Shown here: in pieces, positions 60,646-64,000 of the stretch
Numbering within the stretch: position 1 is the first letter of the stretch
Layout of the letters: every line of letters begins with the position of its first letter
NCBI RefSeq assembly: GCF_000524195.1
Contig: NW_020170405.1
Coordinates: 131,570 to 195,569, forward strand
Direction of reading: 5' to 3'
DNA length: 64,000 bases
Source of the DNA: Echinococcus granulosus
Lineage: Eukaryota > Platyhelminthes > Cestoda > Cyclophyllidea > Taeniidae
Position numbers and translations under genes: made by a program
The notes under the pieces: model-generated
Seen by the model: only the letters and a program-made list of their open reading frames with translations
Databases searched by the model: none
What the model was told of the DNA's origin: nothing

Positions 60646-63600
60646 CTAAAAAACTCGACAAAGGCTAGACTTATTAGCAGTAAAAAGAGAAGGGGAAGAA
60701 TTTTCAGGTCTACGTTTGTTGTCAAACGAGTAAGATATCGAACAGCAGAGACCACCGCGTTTTAAAATCCAAACCTTTTAAGTCATTATTTCTGTAGACT
60801 AGTTTCAAAACCCACCAGCATTCCGTAAAGAAAAAGAAACCAATTTTCTACCAAAAGTTTAAAAAAATGTGTCAAAGAAAGGTTGCAAGTATAGTCATAG
60901 GAGTCTACCAAATCTCACAGCCAACCTGATTGCCTAAAATCAAATAAGAATCTCATTCATGGCTCACCGCAAGCAATTGGAGGCATGACTATCAAACCTA
61001 TTTAAGTTTTATAACTGTTTAGGAGGAAAAAGATTACGTTCAGATCAACATTTGTTTCCACAGATTGCAAAGATTTAGTGTATCCTCCACAAATTTTAGC
61101 TCCGGTTTAAACTTTATAAGAGCTTTGGAAAGTGCTTGAGTTTTGTTTCGGTTTGCATAGCTCCGAACTTGTGCGTTTATTGCTGGTGAAGTAGAAGTTC
61201 CTCTTATTTGGCTCTCTTTGCCAAAATACGACGTAATTTGGGTCGTTTGAGTTTCACAGGCATTAGAAAGGATTCTATTACAACCCAGTTATTTGTAATG
61301 TTAATGTATGTGGTAGCGCGAATTAACCAGGTCAAGAGGCAGGGAGAAGTACTTTCTGCGCACCCTCCTCATTAGGAATTTATAGCAACGCTGCACTGGT
61401 AAAAAATAAAAAGGTGCTTCCACTTTCTGCATGTTACGACCTAAACGCTGAACAACGTCTCCTGCAACTTGATAACTAAAGGCACAAAACCCCGTACTCG
61501 TTTCTTCTCAGTAAAACGGATTTCTACAATGCACAACCACCTTAGATTCCCAATATGAAGGTGCTGGGGCTTGATACCGATCGCAGATCCTGCTACCATT
61601 CGTAAGCAAGCAAAATCGTCCATTCATAAAGGTATTTGTCAGTCTGAAATAAGCCAAATTCATATTCCCACAAGCCATTTTTTCATTACTTACGATTGGG
61701 CATTTTGAGATATCTAAACATTATTTTCTCACCACATGCTGATTCTTGTTATAGTATTGTAATGTGTAACTAAAAATGCGCAAAATACTGCATTATAAAG
61801 ACTTGCGCAAGGCCTTCTACTGAGGAGAAATAATAATAATAAAAATTTAAAACGGTAGCGTAAGTGCACCTGACCAACGAGAGTTTCCATAAGGTGCCTC
61901 ATAGTGCTGAAATCACACCGTAATAAAATTGAATTATACATGACGTCCATCTCATATTCTAGAAAGAATTAGACCCTATGAACTTGTATTAATTTTCTTT
62001 TAAACCGGAGCCATTTAGTCGAGATTTTTTTCCATCCTACCATCTTTTCACGTTTCTTAATACCCCCAAGTCTTATTAGCTCAAAGAAAAAAACGATGCA
62101 AATATTTCACGGGAAAGCATCTTGCTGCCTCCACAGGCACCATTGAACTGCATTTCATTGATGGACCGACGAATCGATAAGTGACTCGGGTGCCACGTTT
62201 CCATCCAACACAAACGTGGTCGAACATCTGGACGATGAAGCGTGTGTAAGTCCACTTCCCCCTCCCTTCCCTCAAGTTCTCGTTTGATCTTAGGAATAGT
62301 GACATATAAATTTATTCAATGCAGGCATTAATCCATTATAACTTTTAGATTATTTGCCCTTGCAAGGCCAGCACGTTCCAGTTGAACGACGTACCCTTTG
62401 CAGTTGGAAGTGGCCCAAATTCAATACCTTTCCTTTACATTAAGTTACAGAGCTTAAAATGGGAAAAAGAGGGATAGTTGGTTCGCCTGCTTTGTGCCCA
62501 CCCTTTAGCTTTTGCTAAATTTATAAATGCTTTTTATTAATTCCCATACTCTGGTTCTCCATCCCTCTTCCACAGCAAGTGTTCTTTGGGGTTAACCAAA
62601 ATGGGAATGGGAAAGTGAGAATAAACCTACTTGGAGGAGAAAGAATGCTAGGCAAAGCTCTACAAAAAGACAATCGAAATATCACCTGATTACACGTAAA
62701 TGGTGTTTATAAAATCGTAGTAGAGTTTTGTAAGATAAAATAATGCAATTTACATGGCGTCCTTGTATCGACAGAGTGGAGTCCCAAAGCAAAACTTGAT
62801 CACCTTCACATGCCAAAGCACATATCAGGTGAAAAAAAATGACACGATTTACAACACGGCTTGCTCCTCTGCTGTATTGTAGCTTGAATGAACTGGTTTT
62901 GTGCATTTTTAAAGCATTGGCACGATTTAGGTTATAGGTACCCCTAATTGTTTTCTGGAAATCATTCCGCGTCTTTGGAACCACCTTTGAAGTGTTACCT
63001 CAACAGGAGTTGTGCTTCGAGACCATCTTCTTCACAAATTAAAACTCGGTCGTAAAGCTACCGTTACTTCTTGCAAAAGTTACTTGGCATGTAGAGAAGG
63101 TGTGGTAGAAGGATGTAAGCGGCTTAAAATGATTCGGGTGATGGGCCACTCATAGATGCATCACAATCAAGAGGACTCTCTCATTTGTCTTAGTGGGAAG
63201 TCGCGTGTTGCAAGTGACACCTTAACCTTATGTTAAAGTTTCAAGAGCAACTTTCACTCATGTTTGACATGCCAGACAAACATTTCTTTGACGCCTACAT
63301 CAACTGGAAGGAAGTATTGTGATGGATGCCAAGTAACTAGACTCCACCCACATAAATGCTACCATAAATAAGGCATAAGAGTGTATCGCACATTTTGGAT
63401 TGCGTGCTGGCTGACTGACTTGGGATGAGGAGGGAATTTTGTATTGCAGCGTTTAGGGAAAGAACAGAAAATCGTTTATCCCCGAAAAGATTAAGCCCTC
63501 TTTGTGTAGGTGGGCGAAAGCCAATTCTTTATAAATTTTTTGTTAAAGACTAGCCGGAGAGCTAGAATTTATCAGTCACCTTGAAAAAAGTCAAGCTTGC

Positions 63601-64000
63601 ATTTTTACGGGACCTTGTGCAGCAAAATTAAGCCATGAAAGGATTTTTACCTGTGAAGAGGAAGGATGTATTGCCTCATCCTCCGTATTCATCTAATATT
63701 CCCCCAAGCTCCAAGTGATTACCACAACTTATATACAATGGGCAAGAAATTCCACATGCAACATAGAACAGGTAGTTGGAATATAAAGTTGGGCAAAAAC
63801 ATGTGTCTAAGGCTTGGCTGTTTACTTCTCGAGACAAAATTAGGGTAAAAATTCACATCAGGCTGTCTCGTTGGGACAAGGCTATGCATCCTAATGTGAA
63901 ATGTTTCAACTAATAGAATTTTTCAGGAAAGTCTCTTACAATTTGAACTCGCTTGGGCCTGCTTGATGTGCGAGTGTGTCCTCTATCAGCTCAAGGGTGT
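60646..64000. other. Right flank with coding-like islands, no confident gene
   Basis: Mostly AT-rich. An island at about 62.10-62.30 kb has two competing open minus-strand frames; one includes WMETWHPSHLSIRRSINEMQ, the other GWKRGTRVTYRFVGPSMK. It also has splice-like signals on the plus strand. A short minus-strand candidate exon at about 62.75-62.82 kb reads DQVLLWDSTLSIQGRH. These may be upstream exons of the gene ending at 60.46 kb. A short (AAT)n run lies at 61.83 kb. Confidence 0.35.

Overview
The window looks like a eukaryotic, very probably flatworm (tapeworm-like) nuclear contig. It is AT-rich, has no operons, and its genes are split into small exons. Intron length is sharply bimodal: many introns are only 35-75 bp, others run from 0.3 to 3 kb. 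I rebuilt the exons by hand from splice sites, reading phase and family homology. The species assignment is inference.

Layout. (1) 1-9.2 kb: NAPE-PLD (minus, 5 exons), a short FNBP4-like WW-domain gene (plus) and the RS-domain splicing factor SNRNP27 (minus). The last two converge. (2) 10.0-10.4 kb: a dithiol glutaredoxin (plus; its first coding exon was not found). (3) 13.9-16.4 kb: aquaporin A (minus). (4) 20.6-23.2 kb: an aquaporin pseudogene (minus) keeping traces of all three exons. (5) 26.5-31.9 kb: mitochondrial ATP synthase subunit g (minus) and vacuolar fusion protein MON1 (plus), divergent. (6) 33.7-34.9 kb: adenosine kinase (minus). (7) 39.2-56.3 kb: aquaporin C (minus) and D (plus) head to head, then aquaporin B (minus) with a 3 kb first intron, then a relic of another aquaporin first exon. 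A plus-strand set of exon-like segments of unknown identity begins near 47 kb. (8) 56.3-64 kb: mostly AT-rich sequence with a few coding-like islands, the best being a 63-codon terminal exon at 60.46-60.65 kb (minus).

The main biological point is the aquaporin cluster. Four intact paralogues, one clear pseudogene and at least one more relic share the same architecture: a long first exon, an 81-bp second exon carrying the second pore motif, and a third exon with the last helix, all joined in phase 0. All four depart from the classical paired NPA signature: NPM/NPT (A and B), NPM/NPA (C) and NPI/NPF (D). The arginine after the second motif is kept. The pore-lining His expected in helix 5 is replaced in all four. 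This points to a diverged channel subfamily expanding and decaying locally. The remaining genes are conserved housekeeping or signalling genes with no evident functional link to each other.
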